Program-made: the position numbers and the translations under genes
In this document: positions 43,338 through 52,101 of the stretch, in pieces
How the letters are laid out: each line of letters starts with the position of its first letter
Numbering within the stretch: the stretch's first letter is position 1
The notes under the pieces: generated by a model
Seen by the model: only the letters and a program-made list of their open reading frames with translations
What the model was told of the DNA's origin: nothing
Databases searched by the model: none
Source of the DNA: Villigracilis sp024434165
GTDB lineage: Bacteria > Chloroflexota > Anaerolineae > Anaerolineales > Villigracilaceae
NCBI GenBank assembly: GCA_030263665.1
Contig: SZPK01000014.1
Coordinates: 1-64,000, forward strand
Direction of reading: 5' to 3'
Length of the DNA stretch: 64,000 nucleotides

Positions 43338-45596
43338 ATGCCGCAGACCACACCCGCAGATAAAAGGAAATTCAAACAGGAAGGCGCCCCCTACCAGAGC
43401 GACTGGCTCGAAAGGCTGGCGCGTTTCAACGCGCAGTTCGGGCGCTTCGTGCGGGACGGGCTGGGCGTGGCGTTGACCGCGTTCGCGGCGATGATGTTGT
43501 TCGCCGTGCTCGAATCCATCTTCATCCAACTTGCGAACGGCGGCGATATTCCCGGCAACAACCTTGTGGGCGGACTGGTGCTTGCGCCTTTGACCCGCCT
43601 GCTCAGGAACTGGTTCGGACTTGGGAGCCTGTTCATCGTTCTCGGCATCGGATATTTGGGATATGCCCTCATCCGGCGCGAACGCGGCGGGACGAAGTGG
43701 GGACGCATCATCGCCTTTGAGATCGCCTCTCTTCTGACCTTGGGGCTGTTTGCCGTTTTCGGAGGCAACGATCTCCTCAAAGCGGAAGCGGGTTGGTACG
43801 GCGGCACGATTGGCTGGGGGCTGGTTACGTTGTTGTGGCGCGCTGCGGGGGGCATCCCCGGCACGCTCATTCTCCTGATTCTATGGCTTCTGGCGGCAGT
43901 GACCGCGTTCGGCGGCTGGTCGAAATTGGAAGCCTGGCTGGTGCAGGTCGCAGGCGAGGCGCACCCGCAGGCTGTAACTTCCCCCGCTCCTGCCGAAACC
44001 CAGGTTGAGGAAACTCAAAAGCCGAAGTCCGTGCCGCGGAAAAAGACGCCTGCCATCCCGCCGGAGTTTCGCACTTCGTTGAAATCCGCCGCCAAAAAAG
44101 AGGAAAAGACTCTCAAGCCGCCGCCCCGCGCCGACGATCTGCCGCCTCTGTCCATTCTGCTTGGCGATACCGCCGCCCGCGCCGACGAACGCACCATCAA
44201 CCAGACCGCGGGCTTGATCATGAAAACGCTTTCGGAGTTCGGCATCCCCGCCACCGTCATCGGCTACCGCGTGGGTCCTGCCGTGACGCAGTTTGCCGTC
44301 CAGCCGGGGTTCATCAAAAAGCCGGGCACCGACGAAGAAGACGTGCAGCAGATGAAAGTCCGTGTGGCGCAGATCGCCGCCCTGGAGAAAGACCTCGCGC
44401 TGGCGCTCTCCGCTCAACGTCTGAGAATCGAAGCGCCGGTTCCGGGCAAGCCTTACGTCGGCATCGAAGTCCCCAATATGCACAGTTCGGTCGTCCGTAT
44501 GAAGACCCTGCTCGAGTCGGATGCGTTCTACAAAGCGGGCGCTCCGCTCGCCATCGCCTTGGGGCGCGACGTTTCGGGCAACCCGCTTGTGGCGGACCTG
44601 GCGCGCATGCCCCATCTTTTGATTGCCGGCGCAACCGGCTCCGGCAAATCGGTTTGCATCACCTCCATTGCGGCGTGCCTTGCCATGAACAACACCCCGG
44701 AAGAACTGCGCATGGTGATGATCGACTCGAAGATGGTGGAGTTGATTCGCTTCAACGGTTTGCCGCATCTGTACGGCAAGGTGGAGACCAACTTGAACCG
44801 CATCATGGGCGTGTTGCGCTGGGTGGTGGTCGAGATGGAGCACCGCTACCGCCTGCTCGAATCCGCTCATGCCCGCGACTTGACCTCCTACAACAAAAAG
44901 ATGGCGCGCACTGCCAGCGGACAGCCCCTGCCGCGCATCGTGGTCCTGATTGACGAACTGGCGGACTTGATGATGTCTGCCCCGGACCAGACCGAACACA
45001 ACCTTGTGCGCCTCGCGCAGATGGCGCGCGCGACGGGTATTCATCTCGTGGTCGCCACCCAGCGCCCCTCCACCGATGTGGTGACGGGTCTCATCAAAGC
45101 CAACTTCCCGGCGCGCCTGGCGTTTGCGGTTGCCTCAGGAACGGACAGCCGCGTGATTTTGGATTACACGGGCGCCGAGTCTTTGCTTGGGCGGGGCGAT
45201 ATGCTCTTTCTCAACCCCGAGGTGGGCAGCCCCGTCCGCGCCCAGGGCGCGCTCATCACCGATATGGAAATCGAGCGCATCATCGCGCACTGGCAGAAAG
45301 TCACCGAGACATCGGAGACGGAAGTCCCGCCCTGGGAAAAATTATTGCAGGAGCCCGGCGAGGATGAAGACGACGGATTGGTCGAGCAGGCGGTTGCCAT
45401 CGTCCGCCAGCAGCAGCGCGCCTCGGCGTCCATGCTGCAGCGCCGCTTGCGAATCGGCTATCCGCGCGCGGCTCGTTTGCTCGACCAGCTCGAAGAGATG
45501 GGCGTGGTCGGTCCGTCGCAGGGCGGCGGCAAGGAACGTGAAGTGCTCATCGGCGAGGATGACGAAATTCCCGGAACGGGGGAATCTGAAGAGTGA
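43338..45596 (+). CDS. ftsK: FtsK/SpoIIIE family DNA translocase
   Basis: 752 residues. Pumps chromosomal DNA during division and dimer resolution at the septum. N-terminal membrane anchor of four helices (about 35-205), a linker rich in Pro/Lys/Glu (about 215-280), the alpha domain, then a RecA-like motor. Walker A is GATGSGKS (about 431-438), Walker B is IVVLIDELADL, and the TQRPSTDVVTGLIKANFPAR segment is typical. The gamma winged helix, which reads KOPS-like sequences, ends the protein (ASMLQRRLRIGYPRAARLLDQLEEMGVVG). It follows the S1 gene by 6 bases. Confidence 0.96.
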   Translation: MPQTTPADKRKFKQEGAPYQSDWLERLARFNAQFGRFVRDGLGVALTAFAAMMLFAVLESIFIQLANGGDIPGNNLVGGLVLAPLTRLLRNWFGLGSLFIVLGIGYLGYALIRRERGGTKWGRIIAFEIASLLTLGLFAVFGGNDLLKAEAGWYGGTIGWGLVTLLWRAAGGIPGTLILLILWLLAAVTAFGGWSKLEAWLVQVAGEAHPQAVTSPAPAETQVEETQKPKSVPRKKTPAIPPEFRTSLKSAAKKEEKTLKPPPRADDLPPLSILLGDTAARADERTINQTAGLIMKTLSEFGIPATVIGYRVGPAVTQFAVQPGFIKKPGTDEEDVQQMKVRVAQIAALEKDLALALSAQRLRIEAPVPGKPYVGIEVPNMHSSVVRMKTLLESDAFYKAGAPLAIALGRDVSGNPLVADLARMPHLLIAGATGSGKSVCITSIAACLAMNNTPEELRMVMIDSKMVELIRFNGLPHLYGKVETNLNRIMGVLRWVVVEMEHRYRLLESAHARDLTSYNKKMARTASGQPLPRIVVLIDELADLMMSAPDQTEHNLVRLAQMARATGIHLVVATQRPSTDVVTGLIKANFPARLAFAVASGTDSRVILDYTGAESLLGRGDMLFLNPEVGSPVRAQGALITDMEIERIIAHWQKVTETSETEVPPWEKLLQEPGEDEDDGLVEQAVAIVRQQQRASASMLQRRLRIGYPRAARLLDQLEEMGVVGPSQGGGKEREVLIGEDDEIPGTGESEE

Positions 45597-45634
45597 GGAT
45601 TCGTTTCATGATGCGTACCGTGCCGCGCTGCCAA

Positions 45635-45676
45635 AAATCGTAAATCCCAAATCCCAAATCGAAAATCGTAAATTGA
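45635..45676 (+). repeat. Six tandem heptamers ending at a start codon
   Basis: Units AAATCGT, AAATCCC, AAATCCC, AAATCGA, AAATCGT, AAATTGA run without gaps for 42 bases and the last base is the A of the next gene's ATG. They replace any Shine-Dalgarno sequence. Confidence 0.75.
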
Positions 45677-46308
45677 TGAACCCCAAACCCACCTTCACAG
45701 ACAGACTTCGCATTATCTTCAAGGGCATCCTGGACCCCATTGGCGCGTTCCTGAACCGGCTCGGCTTGACGCCCAACAGCATCACCCTGCTCGGTCTCGC
45801 GGGGACGACCATCGGAGCGTACGTCATTTCGCAGGGGCACATGACGACGGGCGCGTTCATCCTGCTGGCATCCGTTCTCGTGGATGCCTTCGATGGGACG
45901 ATGGCTCGTTTGCGCGGCGAACCCAGCGATTTCGGCGGCTTCGTTGATTCCGTCAGCGACCGCTACGCCGAACTCGTCACCTTTGGCGGCTTGCTGTACT
46001 ACTTCCTTGTGCGCAGCGATTCGCCCGGCGTAATGCTCACCTTCGTCGCCGCGGCGGGCTCGGTGCTGGTCTCGTACGTCAAAGCGCGCGCCGAGGGGCT
46101 TGGCTTTACCGCAAAGGTCGGCATCCTGACGCGCGTCGAACGTTATCTGGTTCTGATACCCTTACTCGTTTTCGACCAGCCGTTTATTGCGGTTTGCGTT
46201 ATTGCCGCGCTGGCGAACATCACCGCCTATCAGCGCATTCTTCACGTCCGCGCGCAGGGGCACGAACGCATGCGACTGGAACGCAAGAAAAGAGAGACGG
46301 CTTCCTGA
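45676..46308 (+). CDS. CDP-alcohol phosphatidyltransferase
   Basis: 210 residues, six helices. It joins a CDP-activated diacylglycerol to an alcohol head group in phospholipid synthesis. The full signature DxxDGxxARxxxxxxxxGxxxDxxxD is present: DAFDGTMAR, then eight residues, then GGFVDSVSD. Head group (inositol phosphate, glycerol phosphate or other) cannot be fixed from sequence. The ATG at 45676 directly abuts six heptamer repeats and has no ribosome binding site. Its stop overlaps the lgt start (TGATG), so membrane lipid and lipoprotein synthesis genes are coupled. Confidence 0.9.
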   Translation: MNPKPTFTDRLRIIFKGILDPIGAFLNRLGLTPNSITLLGLAGTTIGAYVISQGHMTTGAFILLASVLVDAFDGTMARLRGEPSDFGGFVDSVSDRYAELVTFGGLLYYFLVRSDSPGVMLTFVAAAGSVLVSYVKARAEGLGFTAKVGILTRVERYLVLIPLLVFDQPFIAVCVIAALANITAYQRILHVRAQGHERMRLERKKRETAS

Positions 46309-47105
46309 TGGAAGGCATTTCCCTTGGCCCGTTGTTTCTGCGCTGGAACGGGATTTTGCTTGCGCTTGGGATTGCCTTCGGCGTACTGCTCTTCGCCCTC
46401 GAAGTCAACCGCCGCAAACTGGACCTGGAGGTTGTCTACTACCTCTTCATGCCTTTGCTGATTTGGGGGCTGATCGGCGCGCGGCTGTGGCACATCTTCA
46501 CCCCGCCTCTTTCCTCGGTTCAGTTGGGTCTGACCACCCGGCATTATCTTTCCAACCCGTTGGATATGCTCGCCTTCTGGATCGGCGGCTATGGTTTTGC
46601 AGGCGCGCTGCTGGCGGGGATTCTCGTGCTCGTGTATTTCTCCCGAAAGTACGAACTTCCGTTTTGGGATTTGGTTGATTCCATCGCGCCTGGTGTTGCG
46701 CTTGCCCAGGCGGTGGGACGGGTGGGCAATTATTTCAACCAGGAACTCTATGGTCTGCCGGCAGACCTGCCCTGGGGAATTTTCATCCCGCCTGCCAGCC
46801 GCCTGCCCGGTTATGAAGCAGTGGAGTTTTACCATCCGCTGTTTGCCTACGAAGCGCTGTTGAACCTGGCGAACGCGGTTTTCCTGCTCTGGCTTGCGCG
46901 CCGGTTCGCCGAGAAACTCCAGCCGGGCGATGTGTTCCTTGTCTATCTTGGCTTTTATTCCCTCGTTCGTTTCCTGCTCGAATTCCTCCGGCTGGATGTT
47001 GCGCTGGCAGGCGGGTTGAACGTCAACCAGGCGTTCTTTGGCGTAACTTTCGTAGCTGCGGCGGCTGTCCTGTTCCGGCGGCATCGCCCGAGACGGGAAC
47101 TGTAA
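46308..47105 (+). CDS. lgt: Prolipoprotein diacylglyceryl transferase
   Basis: 265 residues, seven helices. Transfers diacylglycerol from phosphatidylglycerol to the lipobox Cys of prolipoproteins, the step before LspA. The signature GRVGNYFNQELYG is intact, and FWIGGYGFAGALL and HPLFAYEALLNL are also typical. The ATG overlaps the stop of the phosphatidyltransferase gene by one base, so the enzyme that may make its lipid donor pool is translated in tandem. A longer reading frame exists upstream but runs inside the previous gene. Confidence 0.95.
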   Translation: MEGISLGPLFLRWNGILLALGIAFGVLLFALEVNRRKLDLEVVYYLFMPLLIWGLIGARLWHIFTPPLSSVQLGLTTRHYLSNPLDMLAFWIGGYGFAGALLAGILVLVYFSRKYELPFWDLVDSIAPGVALAQAVGRVGNYFNQELYGLPADLPWGIFIPPASRLPGYEAVEFYHPLFAYEALLNLANAVFLLWLARRFAEKLQPGDVFLVYLGFYSLVRFLLEFLRLDVALAGGLNVNQAFFGVTFVAAAAVLFRRHRPRREL

Positions 47106-47181
47106 GGATTTTGTGAAGGGGGCGGGCGGCGGCGGGTAATAAAATGAAAAGAGCCCGTTTCTTTACCATAAAGGAAATCCC

Positions 47182-48111
47182 ATGATTGAAACCCAGGATT
47201 TAAGCAAGCAATTTCACGATTTTATGGCTGTGGATGGCGTCAACCTCTCCGTACAGTCTGGTCAGATTCTGGCGCTGCTGGGTCAGAACGGCGCCGGGAA
47301 GACCACCACCGTCCGCATGTTGACGGCGCTGCTGCATCCGTCACGAGGATGGGCGCGCGTCGCCGGGTACGACGTTGTCAGGAATGGACACGACGTCCGC
47401 GCTTCGGTGGGGGTGCTGACCGAACAGCACGGTTTGTACATGCGTATGACAGCGGTCGAATATCTCGATTTCTTCGGTCAGGTGTACAGCCTTGCGCCCT
47501 CCGCCAGGAAGGCGCGCAGTGAAAACCTGCTCGAATACTTCGGGCTGGCTGAGGCGGCGAAACGCCGCATCGGCGAATACTCGAAAGGGATGCGCCAGAA
47601 ACTGGCGTTGGCGCGCGCGATGATTCACGACCCCGGCGTGTTGCTGCTGGATGAGCCCACGTCTGCAATGGACCCGGAGTCTGCGCGGCTGGTGAGGGAC
47701 GAGATTGCGCGGCTGAAGTCGTCCAGCCGGACGATTGTCATCTGCTCGCACAACCTGACCGAGGTGGAAGCGCTGGCAGACAAGATTGCCATCATCTACC
47801 GCGGCAGGATTTTGGTGCAGGGAACGCTGGACGAATTGAAACGCAGTGTGCTGGGCGCGCCGGAATACGAGATTCGCTTTGCCGGGGCATGGAACGCGGG
47901 CGGGCTGGAACTGCCCAAAGGCGTGGAAAAGCTCGCTGAAACGCCGACCAGTTTGAAGGTCCGGGTGGAGGCGCCGCAGGCATCGAATCCGCAAATTCTC
48001 AAATTGCTGTCGGGCGCCCCCGTCATGGCGTTTCAGGAAGAAACGCGCACGCTCGAGCAGGTGTATTTGAAAGTGATGGCGGAAGCCAAAGGACGAGAGT
48101 ATGTTCAATAA
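47182..48111 (+). CDS. ABC exporter ATP-binding protein, NatA-like
   Basis: 309 residues. Walker A GQNGAGKTTT, signature EYSKGMRQKLALARAM, Walker B VLLLDEPTSAMDP and the switch His region IVICSHNLTEVEA are intact. The C-terminal region (about 225-309) is an extra domain typical of ABC-2 ATPases. The partner permease overlaps its 3' end by 11 bases. AAAGGAAATCCC precedes the ATG. Substrate unknown; export of a lipid, peptide or drug is typical of the family. Confidence 0.92.
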   Translation: MIETQDLSKQFHDFMAVDGVNLSVQSGQILALLGQNGAGKTTTVRMLTALLHPSRGWARVAGYDVVRNGHDVRASVGVLTEQHGLYMRMTAVEYLDFFGQVYSLAPSARKARSENLLEYFGLAEAAKRRIGEYSKGMRQKLALARAMIHDPGVLLLDEPTSAMDPESARLVRDEIARLKSSSRTIVICSHNLTEVEALADKIAIIYRGRILVQGTLDELKRSVLGAPEYEIRFAGAWNAGGLELPKGVEKLAETPTSLKVRVEAPQASNPQILKLLSGAPVMAFQEETRTLEQVYLKVMAEAKGREYVQ

Positions 48112-49537
48112 ATTGAGACCGGTGCTGCTTGTGGCGCGGCGCGAACTGCGCGACCAGTTCCGCGACTGGCGCGTGTTGATGCCGATGGCGATTCTGACGC
48201 TGGCGTTTCCGTACCTGATGAACGAATTTGCGAAACAGGCGGTGGACTTCCTGAACCAGTTCGACGCCAATTTGATCCTCGACCGGCTCGTGCCGTTCTC
48301 GATCATGATCATCGGTTTTTTTCCCATCACCGTTTCGCTGGTGGTGGCGTTGGAGTCGTTCGTGGGCGAGAAGGAGCGCGGGACCATCGAACCGCTGCTC
48401 AGTGCGCCATTCGACGACTGGCAGTTGTATTTTGGAAAACTGCTGGTGGGTGTGGTCACGCCGTTGGCTGCGAGTTATCTCTCCATCGGCTTGTACCTGA
48501 TTTTGATCGCGCGGCAGGGGCTGGACTTTCCGCCGCCCGCGGTGATGGTGCAGTTGTTCCTGCTTACGACGGCTCATGCGGTGCTGATGGTGAGCGCGGC
48601 GATCGTCATTTCGGTGCAGTCCACTTCGGTGAAGGCGGCGAACCTGCTGGCGTCGTTCATCGTGATTCCGGTGGCGATCCTGATGCAGGGCGAAGCGGTG
48701 ATGTTGTTTTGGGGCAACGAAAGGGTGCTCTGGCTGGCTGTGACCGGCGTGTTGATCATCGCCCTGCTGTTGATTCGCGTGGGCATTGCGCACTTTCAAC
48801 GCGAGTATCTGCTTGGGCGCGAGATTGATACGCTCAACTTCCGCTGGATGCTGAAAACCTTCTGGGTCAATTTTGTCGGCGGGGCGCGTTCGGTGCGGGA
48901 GTGGTATGGCAGGGCGCTGGGAGCCTCCCTGCGGCGTATTGCGCCTGCCCTGCTCTTTACGCTTTTGATCGCCGGGGCGAGTTTGTGGATGAGTTACAGC
49001 TGGGTGAAGGATAACGCGGCGAATGCGATCTCACACGCCTCGGCGGAAGACCGCGCCAGGCTGGAGGAAAACCTGGGAGAACTCCCCGACCTTTCCAGCC
49101 TGCGCGGACATCTCAACCCATCCTTCCTGTTCCTGAACAACACCCGCGCGGTTGCGTTCATCTTCGTCGCCGGGCTGGTCTCGTTCAGCGTGCTGGGAAT
49201 CCTGATTTACATGATCAATATCGCGCTTATCGGCGGTCTGTATGCGGTGTTCGAACTGCTGGGCGTGCAGTCGCTGCCGATGGTCTTTCTGGCGGGCGTT
49301 GCGCCGCACGGCGTGTTCGAGATTCCCGCATTGATGATCGGAAGCGCGGTGGTGCTGTACATCGGCGCCGCCATCGTCACGCCGCAGACGGGCAAATCCA
49401 TGGGCGAGGTGATATTGGAATTAATGGCGGACTGGGCAAAGATCTTCGTCGGTCTGGTTGTGCCTCTGCTGGCAATCGCCGCCCTGATCGAAGCGTACGT
49501 CACGCCGGGGATTCTGTTGAGGGTGATGGGAAGTTGA
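48101..49537 (+). CDS. ABC-2 type permease with large external loop, NatB-like
   Basis: 478 residues, about twelve hydrophobic segments. Begins with the usual LVARRELRDQFRDWRVLMPM cytoplasmic helix. ALESFVGEKERGTIEPLLSAP is the coupling helix of the CPBP/NatB family. A mid-protein charged segment (about 250-270) and an external region (about 300-345) interrupt the membrane domain. Partner of the ATPase just upstream, with 11-base overlap. It converges with the LCP-family gene with only 3 bases between stop codons and no visible terminator. Confidence 0.9.
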   Translation: MFNKLRPVLLVARRELRDQFRDWRVLMPMAILTLAFPYLMNEFAKQAVDFLNQFDANLILDRLVPFSIMIIGFFPITVSLVVALESFVGEKERGTIEPLLSAPFDDWQLYFGKLLVGVVTPLAASYLSIGLYLILIARQGLDFPPPAVMVQLFLLTTAHAVLMVSAAIVISVQSTSVKAANLLASFIVIPVAILMQGEAVMLFWGNERVLWLAVTGVLIIALLLIRVGIAHFQREYLLGREIDTLNFRWMLKTFWVNFVGGARSVREWYGRALGASLRRIAPALLFTLLIAGASLWMSYSWVKDNAANAISHASAEDRARLEENLGELPDLSSLRGHLNPSFLFLNNTRAVAFIFVAGLVSFSVLGILIYMINIALIGGLYAVFELLGVQSLPMVFLAGVAPHGVFEIPALMIGSAVVLYIGAAIVTPQTGKSMGEVILELMADWAKIFVGLVVPLLAIAALIEAYVTPGILLRVMGS

Positions 49538-49540
49538 GTT

Positions 49541-51049
49541 CTAATGCGTCAGATCCTGCGGCTGGAAGCAGGGTTCGTACTCCGCGCCGAGGATGACGCG
49601 GTATTGCGCCGCGCTGTTCGGGTCTGGGAGGGAGATCACGTTGGCGGAGTAGATTCCAAGCACGTTGATGATGGTCTGGCGCTCGTTGGGGTCCTGCCCG
49701 GTTGTGAAATCCACCAGCACCGAATTGGCGTAATCGCGCCGGTCGGCGGCGCCGGTGACGGTCTGGTAACCGGCGTAATTCAAGCGTGAAGCGGCGAGCG
49801 ATTCCATCGTCTCGAAGGGGGAGCCGTTCTGCACTTCCACGGTAATGGTCTCGCGCACTGCCGCATACGGGGAAAGGGTCGTGGCTTCGAGCATCAGTTG
49901 ACGCAGGGCGTCTTCCTGCGGCAGGAGCACGGATGCGCCGCCGGGCGTCGTCCATCCCTGCACGTAAGGCGGGCGGATGTAGTAACTGCGGATGTTGGCG
50001 TTGGTAAAGTTGACGGCGTAGGGCGCCATGCTCAGCATATCGCCCAGCGTGAGGTCGGTGATGACCGTGCTGGCGAGATCGTTGTAAAGTTGGGGGATTT
50101 TGCTGAAGGAATCCGTTTGCAGGGCTTTTTGGAAGAGCGTGCGAATCACCTCCTGCTGGCGGCGTCCGCGGTCGAAATCGTTGGATTTGGAACGCGAGCG
50201 CGCGTACCACAGGGCAAGGTCGCCGTCCATGTGCACCTGCCCGGGACCGACCGTGTACAGCCACCAGTTGTTTTCGTTGTTCGGGTCGTAGGAGGGATGG
50301 ATCAGACGCCAGTCGGTGTAGGCGCAGGCGACGGGCACATCAATCCCGCCGAGGGTGTCCACGATGCGGCGGAAGCCGTCGAACTCCACCATGGCGGTAT
50401 GGTCAATGCGGATGCCGAGATTTTGAAGGATCGTATCCTTCAGCAATCCTGCCCCGCCGCCGGGATACCCGCCCGATTCCCCGCTTTGGAAGGCGGTGTT
50501 GATGCGCTGCATCCCGACGGTGGGGATGTAAATCCACAGGTCGCGCGGGATGGAGATGAGGGAGACTTGTCCCTCCTTGTACCAGACGACGGCGATAAGC
50601 AGGGTGTCGGTGCGGTGGGATGTGCCGGTGGGGCGGCGGTCGGAACCGATCAATAGAAAGTTGATGGTCTCGTTATCCGTCAGCGGGGGGAGGGGCGTGG
50701 GGCTGACGCCGGGCGCTTCGGGCGGGGGCGCCGCCTGGGTCGGGAAGAGTTGCTCGATGGGGGCTGTCGCTGTCGGCGAGGCTTGAAGCGTGGGCGTCGG
50801 GGAGGGCGTCTCGGAAGGCAGAATCAACTGCGGCGCGGAGTTCGAGTCGAAAGAATACACCGGCGGCAGTGTGGGGGTAAACAGCGAAGGCTGAAACGGC
50901 GTGGGGGTTGGGGTGGAGTTGGGCGCGGACGTGATCAGGATGAACGGCAGAGGGGGCTGTTCCTGTGAGGAAGCGGAAGCCGACGCGCCGCAGGACGCGA
51001 CCAGCCAGGCAAGGAGTACGGTCAATGCAGATCGGAAGGATGCTTTCAT
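49541..51049 (-). CDS. LytR-CpsA-Psr (LCP) family lipoprotein
   Basis: 502 residues from the ATG at 51049. A signal peptide with lipobox-like VASC (about residue 20) makes it a probable lipoprotein, whereas most LCP proteins use a membrane helix. A long Thr/Pro/Ser-rich spacer (about 30-130) leads to the LCP domain (about 135-330). LLIGSDRRP, HRTDTLLIAVV, ISIPRDLW and RSKSNDFDRGRRQQEVI hold the conserved Arg/Asp residues that bind polyprenyl pyrophosphate. LCP enzymes attach glycopolymers to peptidoglycan or protein. A C-terminal domain of about 170 residues follows. Last in a leftward group after the LysM and kinase-like genes. Confidence 0.88.
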   Translation of the reverse strand: MKASFRSALTVLLAWLVASCGASASASSQEQPPLPFILITSAPNSTPTPTPFQPSLFTPTLPPVYSFDSNSAPQLILPSETPSPTPTLQASPTATAPIEQLFPTQAAPPPEAPGVSPTPLPPLTDNETINFLLIGSDRRPTGTSHRTDTLLIAVVWYKEGQVSLISIPRDLWIYIPTVGMQRINTAFQSGESGGYPGGGAGLLKDTILQNLGIRIDHTAMVEFDGFRRIVDTLGGIDVPVACAYTDWRLIHPSYDPNNENNWWLYTVGPGQVHMDGDLALWYARSRSKSNDFDRGRRQQEVIRTLFQKALQTDSFSKIPQLYNDLASTVITDLTLGDMLSMAPYAVNFTNANIRSYYIRPPYVQGWTTPGGASVLLPQEDALRQLMLEATTLSPYAAVRETITVEVQNGSPFETMESLAASRLNYAGYQTVTGAADRRDYANSVLVDFTTGQDPNERQTIINVLGIYSANVISLPDPNSAAQYRVILGAEYEPCFQPQDLTH

Positions 51050-51144
51050 GAATCGTTGTTGTGCTTTGGATGAACTGTTTAGTATCTTACAAGTGAAATC
51101 CTTGCGTCGCGCGGCGCCGTGGCGGCATTTTTTGCGCAAGAATT

Positions 51145-51275
51145 TTTTACCGCAAAGGGCACGCTGTGCCTGCGGCTCTGCGTCTTCGCGCAGCGAACAG
51201 CAGTGCAGGCAAAGTACACGAAGGGGAATTAAGATTTTCCTTTGTGCGCCGTCATGACCTTTGTGGTTGAATCCT
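51145..51275. repeat. Imperfect palindromic intergenic element
   Basis: ACCGCAAAGG at the left and CCTTTGTGGTTG at the right form imperfect inverted ends, with further CAAAG/CTTTG motifs (near 51210 and 51241) between. It fills most of the 248-base gap between LCP and LysM genes. Similar ACC(A/G)CAAAGG elements occur between genes in many environmental genomes. Origin unknown. Confidence 0.35.
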
Positions 51276-51297
51276 TTTTGGTTTCGGCTTGTCCGAG

Positions 51298-52101
51298 TTA
51301 GGGAGTGGGGAAGGGGGTCAGGCTTGCCGTTTGAGTTGGCACGGCGGTGGGGGTTGGCGCAGTCGTCGGCGTATTGGGTATGGACGTTGCGCTTGGTTCA
51401 ACCGTTGCGGTAAACGGCAGGGCGGTCTCCGTCAGAGGGTCGGTGGGATGGGGAGTCACGGTGCTTCCGGGCAGGGGGGTGGGCACCGGCGTGCGTGTGG
51501 AGACGTTTGGTACCCACAATATCTCGCCGGGGAAGATGCGGTCGCCTGATTTGCAGTTGACGCTGCGGAGGGTGGCGGCGGTGGTGTAATGGTTGACGGC
51601 AATCGAATACAGTGTGTCGCCAGGCTTGACCGTGTAGGATTTCACCCAGCCGACCGCGCCGGGAATACAGGCGGCGACCGTGCTGGTGGGCGCAGGCGGC
51701 ACAAAGAGCGCCGTGCCGGGGATGAGGCTGTCCACGGCGAGGCAGTTCGCGCTCTTCAACTGTTCGCGGCTGACGCGGTACCTGGCGGCGAGGCTTTCCA
51801 GCGTATCGCCGGCTTGGACGATGATGGGAATCCAGCCGTTGGGCGGCTGGCAGGAAGTGGGCGGGATAACCGTGTTGGTTGCCGTAAGGGTGAGGGTTGC
51901 CGCTCCGGCGCTTTGCGTTTGCGTCGAAGGGAGCGTCGGCGTCGCCGTAACGGGCACGGGCGATGGGAACAACTGCATGGTTGGGGTCGGCGTGGCTTCG
52001 GGCACGAATTCCACCAGCGATATGGATAACGCACCCAGCATCAGCCCGATGGAGACCACGGCAACCACCAGCGCGTTACCGAACTCGCGCAGCCCTCGCA
52101 T
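51298..52101 (-). CDS. Secreted or anchored double-LysM protein
   Basis: 267 residues. One N-terminal transmembrane or signal helix (about 12-30), a Thr/Pro spacer, and two LysM domains that bind N-acetylglucosamine in peptidoglycan (about 93-137, IVQAGDTLESLAARYRVSRE; and about 155-199, YTVKPGDTLYSIAVNHYTTA). A Thr/Pro-rich tail of about 65 residues ends the protein. Each LysM is followed by a Cys pair region (Cys in PTSCQPPNGW, SANCL, AACIPGAV, SVNCK). It overlaps the kinase-like gene by one base, so both are probably translated together, pointing to a wall-sensing or wall-modifying unit with the LCP protein. Confidence 0.9.
   Translation of the reverse strand: MRGLREFGNALVVAVVSIGLMLGALSISLVEFVPEATPTPTMQLFPSPVPVTATPTLPSTQTQSAGAATLTLTATNTVIPPTSCQPPNGWIPIIVQAGDTLESLAARYRVSREQLKSANCLAVDSLIPGTALFVPPAPTSTVAACIPGAVGWVKSYTVKPGDTLYSIAVNHYTTAATLRSVNCKSGDRIFPGEILWVPNVSTRTPVPTPLPGSTVTPHPTDPLTETALPFTATVEPSATSIPNTPTTAPTPTAVPTQTASLTPFPTP

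Noticed and set aside
45635..45676. CRISPR array or leader
   Set aside because: Units are only 7 bases with no spacers, so this is a tandem repeat and not a CRISPR array.
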